Source: Gorillibacterium timonense
GTDB lineage: Bacteria > Bacillota > Bacilli > Paenibacillales > NBRC-103111
Direction: 5' to 3'
Length of the DNA: 64,000 bases
NCBI RefSeq assembly: GCF_001457415.1
Contig: NZ_LN881721.1
Location: forward strand, 1-64,000
Shown: in pieces, positions 40,177-49,118 of the stretch
Position numbering within the stretch: the stretch's first letter is position 1
Layout: every line of letters starts with the position of its first letter
The notes under the pieces: generated by a model
Database searches by the model: none
The model's input: the letters and a program-made list of their open reading frames with translations, nothing else
Told to the model about the DNA's origin: nothing
Made by a program: the position numbers and the translations under genes

Positions 40177-42009
40177 ATGAAGGGAGTCCGCTTCTTCCGC
40201 ACGATTCAGATGAAGATGAGCATTATCTATGTGCTCCTGATCTTGTTCGCCATGCAGCTGATCGGCGTCTATTTCATGCAGGTGATGGAGAGCTCTTCGC
40301 TGAAGAGCTTCTCCAACTCGCTGGAATACGAAGCCTCGCTGCTTGCGACCTTCGCTGCGGAGAAGCTGCCGGAGGGAGCGCGCGAAGGCGGGCAAACTCA
40401 GGAGGAGATTCTAAAGGCGTACGACGACCTGAAGGACATCGCCAAATTTTCCAGTGCCGATACCCTGCAGATCGTAGACGCGGACGGGAATGTCGTCAGC
40501 ACGACCGACCAGAATGCGGCGGCGGTGCTCGGACACAAGAACAACAACATCTTGATCAGCCGAGCTCTACAGAATACGAAGGACAACGAGCAGACGCTGA
40601 TGGACGATATGGGCAACCGCATCAAGGTGCTGGCGGTGCCTGTGGTGAAGGACGGCAAGGTGCTCGGCGCCGTCTATATTAAGAAATCGATGAAGGAGAC
40701 GTACGCGACGATCCGGAGGATCAACGGCATCTTCCTGTCCGGCACGATCATGGCGCTGGCGCTAACGGCGCTCCTCGGCGTGTTCCTGTCGCATACGATC
40801 ACAAGCCCGATCAAGGAGATCACCCGGCAGGTGACCTCGGTGGCGGAGGGACGTTTCCGCCAGCGGGTGCGCATCCACGGGGAGGACGAGATCGGTCAGC
40901 TCGGCAAGGCGTTCAACTACATGACGGAGCGGCTGCAGGAAGCCCTCTCCTCCAACGAGGAGGAGAAGGAGAAGCTTGCGTCGATCCTGAGCAACATGAG
41001 CGACGGCGTGATCGCAACGGACGAGCAGAACCGGATCATCCTCTTGAACCACCGGGCGGCCCAGATGCTGGGCACCGATCCGACGCAGGCGGAGGGGCGG
41101 AAGCTCGTTGAGCTCGTTCCGCTGCCGGAGGAGTGGCATGGCGAGGAGACGCGGGACGAGGAGCTGCGCACGGTCATGGAGCTTGCGGCGAAGAGCGAGC
41201 AGGAGCCGAGGCAGGTGCACGTGACGCTCACCCCGATTCACCGCAGAGAGATCGGCATCACCGGAGCGGTCCTCGTCTTCCAGGACGTCACCGAGCAGGT
41301 CGAGATGGAACGCTCCCGTCGCGAATTCGTCGCGAACGTCTCCCATGAGTTGCGCACGCCGCTGACGACGATGAAGAGCTACCTCGAGGCGCTGGAGGAT
41401 GGCGCGATCAACGAGCCGGAGCTGGCGAAGCGATTCCTGGACGTCACCCGCAACGAGACGGAACGGATGATCCGCTTGGTAACGGACCTGCTGAATTTGT
41501 CGCGCTTCGATTCGAAGCAAGCCCAGATCAAGAAAATCCCGGCCGCCATTCCCGAGATGCTGGAGGAAGTGGCGGACCGGTTCTCCTTCCAATTCAAGCA
41601 GAAGAGCATTCGCTCCCGCCTCGACATCGGAGATGTCCGTATGGCGCGGATCGACCGCGACAAGATCGATCAGGTGCTGGACAATCTCGTATCCAATGCC
41701 GTCAAATATACGCCGGATCACGGGCAGATTGTATTGTCCTGCCGCGACCGAGGCGGAGAGTATGCCGAGATATCGGTGGCGGATGACGGGATCGGCATTC
41801 CGAAGAAGGATCTCGATCACATTTTTGAGCGGTTTTACCGCGTGGACAAGGCTCGCTCCCGCAATATGGGCGGTACCGGACTCGGCCTTGCTATTGCCCG
41901 GGAAATTGTAAGGGCGCACGGAGGATCTATCGATTTGGAGTCCGAATACAACAAGGGCACCAAAGTTACCTTTACCGTTCCGTACGGGGAAGGAAGTGAA
42001 CCGGCATGA
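40177..42009 (+). CDS. walK: Sensor histidine kinase WalK (YycG)
   Basis: 610 aa. Membrane helices at about 14-34 and 183-205 flank an extracellular sensor domain; HAMP (about 207-258), PAS (about 265-375), HisKA with the phospho-acceptor in FVANVSHELRTPL (His about 390), and an HATPase domain with N box DNLVSNAVKYTP and GGTGLGLAIAREI follow. It phosphorylates WalR in response to wall status. One base separates walR from walK. Overlaps yycH by four bases. Confidence 0.96.
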   Translation: MKGVRFFRTIQMKMSIIYVLLILFAMQLIGVYFMQVMESSSLKSFSNSLEYEASLLATFAAEKLPEGAREGGQTQEEILKAYDDLKDIAKFSSADTLQIVDADGNVVSTTDQNAAAVLGHKNNNILISRALQNTKDNEQTLMDDMGNRIKVLAVPVVKDGKVLGAVYIKKSMKETYATIRRINGIFLSGTIMALALTALLGVFLSHTITSPIKEITRQVTSVAEGRFRQRVRIHGEDEIGQLGKAFNYMTERLQEALSSNEEEKEKLASILSNMSDGVIATDEQNRIILLNHRAAQMLGTDPTQAEGRKLVELVPLPEEWHGEETRDEELRTVMELAAKSEQEPRQVHVTLTPIHRREIGITGAVLVFQDVTEQVEMERSRREFVANVSHELRTPLTTMKSYLEALEDGAINEPELAKRFLDVTRNETERMIRLVTDLLNLSRFDSKQAQIKKIPAAIPEMLEEVADRFSFQFKQKSIRSRLDIGDVRMARIDRDKIDQVLDNLVSNAVKYTPDHGQIVLSCRDRGGEYAEISVADDGIGIPKKDLDHIFERFYRVDKARSRNMGGTGLGLAIAREIVRAHGGSIDLESEYNKGTKVTFTVPYGEGSEPA

Positions 42010-43304
42010 AGGAACGGCTCAAAACCTTGGTCTTGGCGATCCTCGTGACGGCGAGTCTCGTACAGAGCTATGTGCTGGCGTATGGTCGGCCGAAGCTCGA
42101 TCTGCTCGCTCCGACGAACTATGTGCCCTCCGAGCTTGGAGGGACACAAGCGGAGCTGAAGGATCTGCTGTATCCGTACCAAATCGTGCTGCATCTCGGA
42201 GAGCGCAAGCACACGCTGCTCACGCCGTTTTCTCCACAGCAGCAGTTCTATAAGATGGTGTACCGCGATTTTTTGCAAAAGCGTCGCTTTGAAAGCCTGC
42301 GCAAGCTGACCCCGGAAAATTTGAGCGATCTCAACTGGAACACCATCAAGAATGAGAATGAAGGGATCGAGATCCGCTTTCGCGAAGCGGTACCCATGAA
42401 GGCTCTCCAGCGCATTCTCGACATCAAGACCGATGGAGACTCGCTCGATGAGGCTCGGATCGATCGGATTCTCATTTATGCGAATACGGGGTCCGGCGAA
42501 CCGGAGGCTTATTTCTTCACGGACCAAGCAACGACTGTTTATGCAGCCCGAACGGATATGGACATCAGCGAGGTGCGGAAAAACGTCGCCTTCGGGCAGT
42601 ACCTCACCCCCTATGAGCCGCATTACTCCGATTACTATCTGCCGGAGAAGTCCGTTCCAGTCGTCCGGTATACCGTGGGGTACGAGCAATTCACGGCAGA
42701 CGAGCTGAAGCGAAGCTTGTTCGTCGATCCGAATATCGTCAAGAACCTGCAGGAAAAGGACGGCTCGCAGATTTACACCGATGCGAAGCGCGGCCTGCAG
42801 CTTCAGAATGAGCGGCATTGGCTGATCTTCACCGACCCGGTGACCGGTCCGTCAACCGGCCGCACGGGTTCCGCCGCCGACCTCGATACGGCGATCCAGT
42901 TCATCAACCAGCATGGCGGCTGGAACAGCACCTTCCTGATGGAACGGCTCTTCCGCAGCTCCGAGGAGGAACCGAATCAGCTCGTCTTCCGGCAGTACCG
43001 CGATTTCCTGCCCATTCTGGGAGGAGCGGAGGAGGATCTCGGAGCGATCAAGCTCCAGCTTGTCCAAGGTGCGGTGACGAGCTTTGAGCGCTCGCTGATC
43101 AAGCTGAACGGGGAAGCGACCGCACGCCACGAGATGGAGCTGCCGGGGGGAGAAGCATTGTGGAAGCTCGTTCAGAGCAGCAAGCATGCCGGCGATATCG
43201 TCGATGTCTTCCCGGCCTACTCGGCCAAGATTTCCGACAAGAGCGTCGAGCTGATCCCCCGATGGGCGGTAGAGCTTCGCGACGGGACCTATGATTTTCT
43301 GTAA
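42006..43304 (+). CDS. yycH: WalK regulator YycH
   Basis: 432 aa. One N-terminal membrane helix (about 6-25) with a large extracellular part, as in YycH. In B. subtilis YycH and YycI form a membrane complex with WalK that lowers its activity. The ATGA overlap with walK supports coupled translation. Sequence conservation in this family is low, so position carries much of the call. Confidence 0.9.
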   Translation: MKERLKTLVLAILVTASLVQSYVLAYGRPKLDLLAPTNYVPSELGGTQAELKDLLYPYQIVLHLGERKHTLLTPFSPQQQFYKMVYRDFLQKRRFESLRKLTPENLSDLNWNTIKNENEGIEIRFREAVPMKALQRILDIKTDGDSLDEARIDRILIYANTGSGEPEAYFFTDQATTVYAARTDMDISEVRKNVAFGQYLTPYEPHYSDYYLPEKSVPVVRYTVGYEQFTADELKRSLFVDPNIVKNLQEKDGSQIYTDAKRGLQLQNERHWLIFTDPVTGPSTGRTGSAADLDTAIQFINQHGGWNSTFLMERLFRSSEEEPNQLVFRQYRDFLPILGGAEEDLGAIKLQLVQGAVTSFERSLIKLNGEATARHEMELPGGEALWKLVQSSKHAGDIVDVFPAYSAKISDKSVELIPRWAVELRDGTYDFL

Positions 43305-43321
43305 AAGGAGGTGCGGATAAA

Positions 43322-44059
43322 ATGGATTGGGGACGCGCGAAGTCGGTGCTGATCGTCTCTTTTTTACTGCTGAATATTGTGCTCGGCTACCAGCTCTACA
43401 ACAGCCGCTGGGACAAGACCGCCTCCCAGAACTCCGCCGTGATCCAGGAGGAGACGCTCAAGCTTCTGGACAGCCGGAACATCCGCATCGAAGTGAAGAA
43501 GGTGCCGAAGGATACCCCGAAGCTGCGGTCGGTCTACTCTCGTGAGAAGATCAATCACGACGATCCTGTGCAGGTGGAGTCTCCCTTCAACGCCTCGACG
43601 CTCCTGCGCCATTCCCCGAGCAAGAAGGCGATGGAAGCAGCGGGAATCGAGAAGCCGGGCGATTACGAAAGCGATCCGGCCACGAGCGTCAAGGGCGAGA
43701 AACGAGTTTATTATCAGATGTACGAGGGCCTGCCGATGTTCGATATGCCGCTTGTTTTGCTTGAGGAAAACGGCAAAATTACGGGTTACAAACAAGCGTA
43801 CGTTGAAGTACAATCAGGAGTGGACGTTCAGGAGCAAGAGGTTATCTCCGCCTATACAGCGCTTCGTAGCCTGGCCGAGAATACCCAGGAGACGAATTAT
43901 GCCATAGTGGACATCCAGCTCGGGTATCACGGGCAGAAGTTTAACACCGAAACCCAATACATGCTGCCCAGCTGGCGCATCATTCGGGACAATGGCGACA
44001 TCTATTACGTGCAAGCCTATACCGGTGCGGTGGAACAGCCGACGGAGAAGGATGAATAG
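43322..44059 (+). CDS. yycI: WalK regulator YycI
   Basis: 245 aa. Starts MDWGRAKSVLIVSFLLLNIVLG, one membrane helix then an extracellular domain containing the YycI fold (VYYQMYEGLPMFDMPLVL and YMLPSWRIIRDNG near the end). Partner of YycH in restraining WalK. AAAGGAGG precedes the ATG. A palindromic repeat lies between it and the next gene. Confidence 0.92.
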   Translation: MDWGRAKSVLIVSFLLLNIVLGYQLYNSRWDKTASQNSAVIQEETLKLLDSRNIRIEVKKVPKDTPKLRSVYSREKINHDDPVQVESPFNASTLLRHSPSKKAMEAAGIEKPGDYESDPATSVKGEKRVYYQMYEGLPMFDMPLVLLEENGKITGYKQAYVEVQSGVDVQEQEVISAYTALRSLAENTQETNYAIVDIQLGYHGQKFNTETQYMLPSWRIIRDNGDIYYVQAYTGAVEQPTEKDE

Positions 44060-44090
44060 CAAGAGGCTCAAGACCAACGCAAACAGCAAT

Positions 44091-44186
44091 AGTACGCTGT
44101 CAGCCCTAATCGTGTGGATATGAATCGGCATCAATTGGTATGGGAAGTTGTGCGGAAACCACGGTTTTTAAGCTGACAGCGTACGA
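44091..44186. repeat. 95-base palindromic dispersed repeat, copy 2
   Basis: Second copy of the element at 22975-23069. Its ends are a perfect 13-base inverted repeat (GTACGCTGTCAGC and its complement). It sits between yycI and walJ, inside what should be one operon. AATCGTG and CACGGTT arms extend the pairing inwards. Confidence 0.8.
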
Positions 44187-44219
44187 GAATCACGAATGGG
44201 TGAAGAGAAGGGGAACAAC

Positions 44220-45023
44220 ATGGGACTGCGTTTTACCATCCTGTCGAGCGGATCGACTGGAAATGCTACGGTGGTGGATAACGGGGAAGCGAAGGTGCTG
44301 CTCGATGCGGGATTCAGCGGCAAAAAGCTGGAGCAGCTGATGACGGAGCGGGGGCTTGCCTTTTCCGACCTGGATGCGGTCTTCATCACGCATGAGCATT
44401 CCGATCACATCAAAGGGCTTGGGGCGATTGCGCGTAAGCACAATCTTCCGGTCTACGCGAATGAGAAGACGTGGGAGGAATTGGACCGGCTCTGCGGGCA
44501 GATTCCCGAGGACAATCGGCAGGTGATGGACACGGGATCGGCGGTCGACTTTGGATCGCTCAAGGTGGAATCGTTCGGCATCTCGCATGACGCGGCTGAG
44601 CCAGTGGCGTACAACTTCTACAGCGAGGACGAGAAGCTGAGCGTGGCGACCGACCTCGGGTACTTGAGCGGCAAGGTCAAGGAGAGCGTCAAGGACGCCG
44701 ATGTGCTCGTGCTGGAGTCGAACCATGACGTCGGCATGCTGCGCATGGGAAGCTATCCGTGGAACATCAAGCGACGGATTCTGAGCGATCTGGGGCATTT
44801 GTCCAATGACGCGGCAGGAGAAGGGCTGTGCGAGCTCGTCAGCGGGCAAACAAAACGGGTATATTTGGCTCATTTGAGCCGTAATCATAACATGACGGAT
44901 TTGGCGCGGCTTACAGTGGGGAATATCATGGAAGAGAACGGTATCTTCGACAACCTTCCCGTGAAGCTGAAGGACACCTATTTCGACCGGCCTACGGAAT
45001 GGGATGCGCTTGAGGAAGAATAG
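44220..45023 (+). CDS. walJ: MBL-fold hydrolase WalJ (YycJ)
   Basis: 267 aa metallo-beta-lactamase-fold protein. The start FTILSSGSTGNATVV, the HxHxDH motif ITHEHSDHIKG and later VLESNHD and HLSRNHN are typical of YycJ. It belongs to the walRK operon and has been linked to coordination of cell division with replication; a DNase-like activity has been proposed. ATG at 44220 has AGAAGGGG upstream; the frame opens 24 bases earlier without support. Confidence 0.95.
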   Translation: MGLRFTILSSGSTGNATVVDNGEAKVLLDAGFSGKKLEQLMTERGLAFSDLDAVFITHEHSDHIKGLGAIARKHNLPVYANEKTWEELDRLCGQIPEDNRQVMDTGSAVDFGSLKVESFGISHDAAEPVAYNFYSEDEKLSVATDLGYLSGKVKESVKDADVLVLESNHDVGMLRMGSYPWNIKRRILSDLGHLSNDAAGEGLCELVSGQTKRVYLAHLSRNHNMTDLARLTVGNIMEENGIFDNLPVKLKDTYFDRPTEWDALEEE

Positions 45024-45202
45024 GCGCGAGAGTTCGAGAGGAAGGGAATGTCAACGGGCGAGCGGGATGGCCTAAGGATCGGAGCATACCCGATGAGGTG
45101 CAGCGAACGGCGTGACTGGGGAAAAAGAAGAGTCGGTCTCGCAGCCTTCACTGGTTACACAGGTTCAGGCACTCGTTGCCGTGTAAGAAGGTACTCTCTA
45201 GA

Positions 45203-45427
45203 TTAGCTCTGCGGGTTCCGTTTCAGGAAGCCATCCGCCGGTTCCCGGCAAGCGGCGAGGTCGGCCTGCTCCAGGAGGGAAGCCCGGGCAGCGATCTCTT
45301 CAGGAGTGACCAGCCCTTTCTCGATCAGGAGCTCCGCGAGGGCGCTGGCGAGAAGGATCGTGCGGTAATGCTGTTCTTTGAGATCGGCGAGTTGTCCGAC
45401 CCACGCCACTTGTTCCCAGGCATTCAT
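45203..45427 (-). CDS. Small hypothetical protein on the opposite strand
   Basis: 74 aa, starting MNAWEQVAWVGQLADLKEQHY; AAAGGAG lies eight bases upstream. Predicted all-helical. The segment LLIEKGLVTPEEIAAR resembles the helical bundle at the start of nitrile hydratase beta subunits, but the similarity is short. It is encoded against the walJ-htrA direction. Function unknown. Confidence 0.7.
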   Translation of the reverse strand: MNAWEQVAWVGQLADLKEQHYRTILLASALAELLIEKGLVTPEEIAARASLLEQADLAACREPADGFLKRNPQS

Positions 45428-45535
45428 TGGTCATTCTCCTTTTCTAGCAATCTGTTATTATTAGTGTAGTCATAGCGAGGAGAAAAGATTCCTCATCAGA
45501 GAAAAAAGAGTTATCCCGTTTAGGAGGGGACCGCT

Positions 45536-46717
45536 GTGGGACTGTTTCAGGACGATTTTTACAGCACAAAGCCGAGTCGAGGGACCGTGCGTCTTCGACA
45601 GGGAACAGGTACGGGCGGCAAGTTCCTGGCGGTTGTGATTGCGGCTTCGCTGCTTACCGGAAGCGGGCTCACCCTCCTTGTAACACGGGCTTTCCCTTCA
45701 TCCACTCCAGCCGCTCAGCCTGCGATCGCCGTGAATGCGCCCGTCGATCGGTCCGACAGCTCCACTGATCCGGTGGTGGAGGCCGTGAGCCAAGTGCAGG
45801 CCGCGGTCGTCAGTGTGATCACGACGGATGTGAAGGACGACAAGATTCAAGGCGGCGGCATGGGGTCCGGGGTTATTTTCCGCAAGATGGACGGCAAGGC
45901 GCTCATCGTCACCAACAACCACGTGATCGATACCGGCAACACCTACGAAATCGTGCTCGCCGACGGCACCCGACGCGACGGGACCTTGGTCGGCAAGGAT
46001 GAATACACGGACCTCGCGGTTCTGTCAATGAAGGACGACGGGATCAAGACCGTCGCCGAGTTCGGCGATTCCGACAAGCTCCGCCCGGGGGAAACGGCGA
46101 TTGCCATCGGCAACCCGCTCGGGTTAAGCTTTTCCCATACGATTACCAAGGGCGTTATCAGCTCGCCCCTGCAGACGATTCCCGTATTCCTCGGCAAGGA
46201 CGGAGACCTGCAGTGGGAGATGGAGGTCATCCAGACGGATGCGCCGATCAACCAAGGCAACAGCGGCGGGGCGCTGATCAACCTCGCCGGGCAAGTCATC
46301 GGCATCAACAGCATGAAGATCTCCGACACCGGCGTCGAGGGACTCGGCTTTGCGATTCCGGTCAACAGCGCCAAGCCGGTGTTGGAGGCTCTTATCAGCG
46401 ACCACAAGGTGAAACGGCCTAAGATGGGCATCTTCTCCGAAGACCTGCAGGCGTTCTCAAGCGGGCTCGATATCCTGAAGCTGCCGGACGGCGTGAAGAG
46501 CGGGGTCATCGTCACCGATGTGGCGGACCCAGCCAAGGGGGCCGGCCTGGAGACCCGCGATGTGATCGTTGCGCTGGATGGCAAGGACGTCGGCTCGACG
46601 ATGGAGCTGCGCAAGTATCTGTTCGGCAAGAAGAAGATCGGCGACAAGCTGGAGGTTACCTTTTACCGGGGTGGGAAGAAGGAGAAGGTGTCGCTCACGT
46701 TGGGAGAGCTGGACTGA
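45536..46717 (+). CDS. htrC: HtrA-type serine protease with PDZ domain (YycK/HtrC-like)
   Basis: 393 aa. An N-terminal cytoplasmic stretch of about 28 residues and a membrane helix (about 29-50) precede the trypsin-like domain with triad His129 (TNNHVID), Asp159 (YTDLAVL) and Ser243 (GNSGGAL), then one PDZ domain (about 290-390). A surface-anchored quality-control protease. GTG start with AGGAGG eight bases upstream. Its position after walJ matches the B. subtilis yycK locus. Confidence 0.93.
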   Translation: MGLFQDDFYSTKPSRGTVRLRQGTGTGGKFLAVVIAASLLTGSGLTLLVTRAFPSSTPAAQPAIAVNAPVDRSDSSTDPVVEAVSQVQAAVVSVITTDVKDDKIQGGGMGSGVIFRKMDGKALIVTNNHVIDTGNTYEIVLADGTRRDGTLVGKDEYTDLAVLSMKDDGIKTVAEFGDSDKLRPGETAIAIGNPLGLSFSHTITKGVISSPLQTIPVFLGKDGDLQWEMEVIQTDAPINQGNSGGALINLAGQVIGINSMKISDTGVEGLGFAIPVNSAKPVLEALISDHKVKRPKMGIFSEDLQAFSSGLDILKLPDGVKSGVIVTDVADPAKGAGLETRDVIVALDGKDVGSTMELRKYLFGKKKIGDKLEVTFYRGGKKEKVSLTLGELD

Positions 46718-46998
46718 ATCCGGCAGGTGGATGTCCGGGGCTCGAAGGAGAACGGGTTCCCCCACGTTGAGCGGACCGACGAGCCAGGGTCTGATTCGAA
46801 GCGGACGGCGCTTACCCCCACTGGCAGACACATGAGCGGAAGTGCCGCAACAAGTGGCTAAAAGCATAACGGTGAATAGGCAAACGATGTATAATACAAA
46901 GAGAAGACCAAGTGTATAGAAGCCAGTGGTGGAAGAGATTCACTCAGGGTAACGCATTAGCGGCAGTGAACGCGAACAGCATGGAGGCAGGCAAAGGT

Positions 46999-47172
46999 AT
47001 GTATGTGGTATGCAAAGAGCATGTGGAGCTGGCAATCGACCGGTTCCTGGATGAATATGAGGAAGCTCCCGATGTGGTGAACCTGCAGGAGACGAAATTC
47101 GCCAAATGGGACCCACCCCCTCATTGCGAGGAAAAGGATTGTCCGCATCATGCGGAGTTTCTCGTGGTGTAA
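46999..47172 (+). CDS. yyzF: CxxH/CxxC motif protein (YyzF-like)
   Basis: 57 aa starting MYVVCKEHVELAIDRF with GGAGG and AAAGG upstream. CKEH near the start and CEEKDCPHH near the end would form a metal site, as in the BA_5709-type family found between htrA and rlmH in Bacilli. Function unknown. Confidence 0.85.
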   Translation: MYVVCKEHVELAIDRFLDEYEEAPDVVNLQETKFAKWDPPPHCEEKDCPHHAEFLVV

Positions 47173-47191
47173 CCGAGCTTCCCTTCTTCCG

Positions 47192-47253
47192 AAACAGCAT
47201 CCGCATACGGCCGAACGAGCGACCGGGGCGGGTGCTGTTTTGGTTTATTTTCC
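47192..47253 (+). terminator. Terminator after yyzF
   Basis: AAACAGCATCCGC pairs with GCGGGTGCTGTTT over a 23-base loop, followed by TGGTTTATTTT. Confidence 0.7.
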
Positions 47254-47355
47254 CTTTCCTTGTGCTTTGAGGTAAGATGAAGAAGATGACTTGCGGCGGG
47301 TTGGCGAGAGATGAGGTGAACCGGACGGGGATGAACGCATCCCTCTGGGCGATAC

Positions 47356-49095
47356 ATGACAGAATCTACTCCACATGATCATAAAAAATGCAGCTATTGC
47401 GGTGAGCAAAAGCGGCTGAGCGAATTTAAGCGCCGGAGCGGCAAAGGCGGCGCGGCGGGTCGGCGCGGCATGTGCCGAAGCTGCCGTGCGGCGAGAGGCG
47501 AAGGTGTGCAGGAGTCGGGGCTTACTAGTGCGTCTAACAAAGTGTCGCATGAAACTCCAAGCAAAGTAGCAGTTAAAGCAGCAGACAAAGCAGCAGTTAA
47601 TGCGTCGGATAATGCGGTAGATAAAGCAACAGTTGAAGTATCGAGCAAAGCGCCAAACATAAAATCAAACAAAGCGCCAACCAAAGGATCAACCAAAGGA
47701 TCAAAGAATGAAACGGACGTAAAGCCAACCAAAGCGGTGCCATCTGAAAAAGAGACCGATGCAGCGGGGAACATGGCGACCGATGGCAACCCCGCGGCCG
47801 TGGCTCCTTCAGCAGTGGATGCTGATGCCGTTGCAATCGCTGCCGGAGGATCGGGAGCCGGCGGCAAGAAGCGGCGCTCGCGGAAACGGCGGAGGCGGAA
47901 GAGCCATGCTCCGATGGCAGTTGGAAGCCTGCCGGTGGAGCGGAAGCCAGAACCGGCTGAGGCGAATGAGGGGCAGGCCCCTTCGGATAAGAGTGCTGCG
48001 GACCGGGCGGCTATGAATGAGGCGTACGGCGATGAGACGGTCGGCGCGAATGCGAAACCGGCGAGGAAGAGGAAAGGCCGGAAATCCGCCGCCGGTAAGG
48101 AAACGGCCGTACGTGAAGAGGCACACTTGGCGGCGACCGGAGTGGATTCGGCTGCAGTTGCGTCTACGGCATCTACGGCGGCTTCGAATCGTGCGGATCG
48201 TTCAGTAGTCCGTGCGGAAGTGCAGAGCTCTCCGGGCGAGGAATTGCTGGGCAGCGATCTGCCGGAAGGAGCCGTGCTTCTCCCGGTGGACAAGCCCAAG
48301 AAGAAGCGCAGGCCAAGGAGACGGAAGCGGAAGCCCGCGATGGACACGGCGAGCGGCGGACAGGCCGGGCAAGCGGCGGGAGTCGCAGCCGAGGCGAGAA
48401 CATCCGAGGATAGCCCTACGGTCGGTGGGAAAGCTACGGCAGCAGCGGCCCCGGCTTCAGCTTCGGCGAGGCAGGGCGCCGCGAAGGCGCAGGCCACCTC
48501 GCAGGTGGCTGCGGCAGACTCGGTGGCTGCTGCCGGGGAGCCGGGCGAGGCGGCGGGACCTGCGCCGAAGAAGCGCAAGCGCTCGCGGCGCAAGAAGAAG
48601 CCGACCGGCGCGGTCCTAGCGGGAGCCGCGCGCTTGGCCGAATTGCAGCCCGAGCCGCGCGCCAAGGCCGAGCCCTATCTGAAGAGCCGCCCGCATACGA
48701 CCGGCGGTCGACTCAATATCCATGACCCGGCGGCGCTCCGGCCGACCCGGCAGGGCATCATCCGCATGCGCGGACGCACGGACAAGGGGCGGGGCTGGTA
48801 CCAGGAGATCGACCTGGAGATGGCGGCCACCCTCGTAAGCGAGCATGCGGCGGTGCTCATCAATCCGCATACGATCCGGCGGTTGTACAGCAATAAGGAC
48901 TTTCGCCGGTATATTTTGACTCGGGATCATTATACCTGCTACTTCTGCGGGGAATACGGGGATACGATCGACCATCTCGTGCCCCGGGCCAAGGGCGGCC
49001 ACAGTACGCCGGACAACTGCGTATGCGCGTGCAGCTTGTGCAACCGCCATAAGGCAGACAAGGACGTAGACGTCTTCCTGAAATCGAGAAGATAG
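47356..49095 (+). CDS. HNH endonuclease domain protein with long low-complexity middle
   Basis: 579 aa. The N-terminal zinc-ribbon-like module has CSYC (12-15) and CRSC (40-43). Residues about 50-430 are low complexity, rich in Ala, Lys, Ser and Gly, with four strongly basic clusters such as KKRRSRKRRRRK and KKKRRPRRRKRK. The C-terminal part (about 440-579) ends in an HNH nuclease: CYFC, TIDHLVPRAKGG and CxxC (CSLC) form a zinc-bound beta-beta-alpha motif. HNH proteins at this locus are common in Paenibacillus, but the middle here looks expanded. The nuclease may act on DNA or RNA; no target is evident. A weak start context leaves some doubt about the first residues. Confidence 0.82.
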   Translation: MTESTPHDHKKCSYCGEQKRLSEFKRRSGKGGAAGRRGMCRSCRAARGEGVQESGLTSASNKVSHETPSKVAVKAADKAAVNASDNAVDKATVEVSSKAPNIKSNKAPTKGSTKGSKNETDVKPTKAVPSEKETDAAGNMATDGNPAAVAPSAVDADAVAIAAGGSGAGGKKRRSRKRRRRKSHAPMAVGSLPVERKPEPAEANEGQAPSDKSAADRAAMNEAYGDETVGANAKPARKRKGRKSAAGKETAVREEAHLAATGVDSAAVASTASTAASNRADRSVVRAEVQSSPGEELLGSDLPEGAVLLPVDKPKKKRRPRRRKRKPAMDTASGGQAGQAAGVAAEARTSEDSPTVGGKATAAAAPASASARQGAAKAQATSQVAAADSVAAAGEPGEAAGPAPKKRKRSRRKKKPTGAVLAGAARLAELQPEPRAKAEPYLKSRPHTTGGRLNIHDPAALRPTRQGIIRMRGRTDKGRGWYQEIDLEMAATLVSEHAAVLINPHTIRRLYSNKDFRRYILTRDHYTCYFCGEYGDTIDHLVPRAKGGHSTPDNCVCACSLCNRHKADKDVDVFLKSRR

Positions 49096-49118
49096 CGCAT
49101 GGAAAGGAATCGTGGGTT

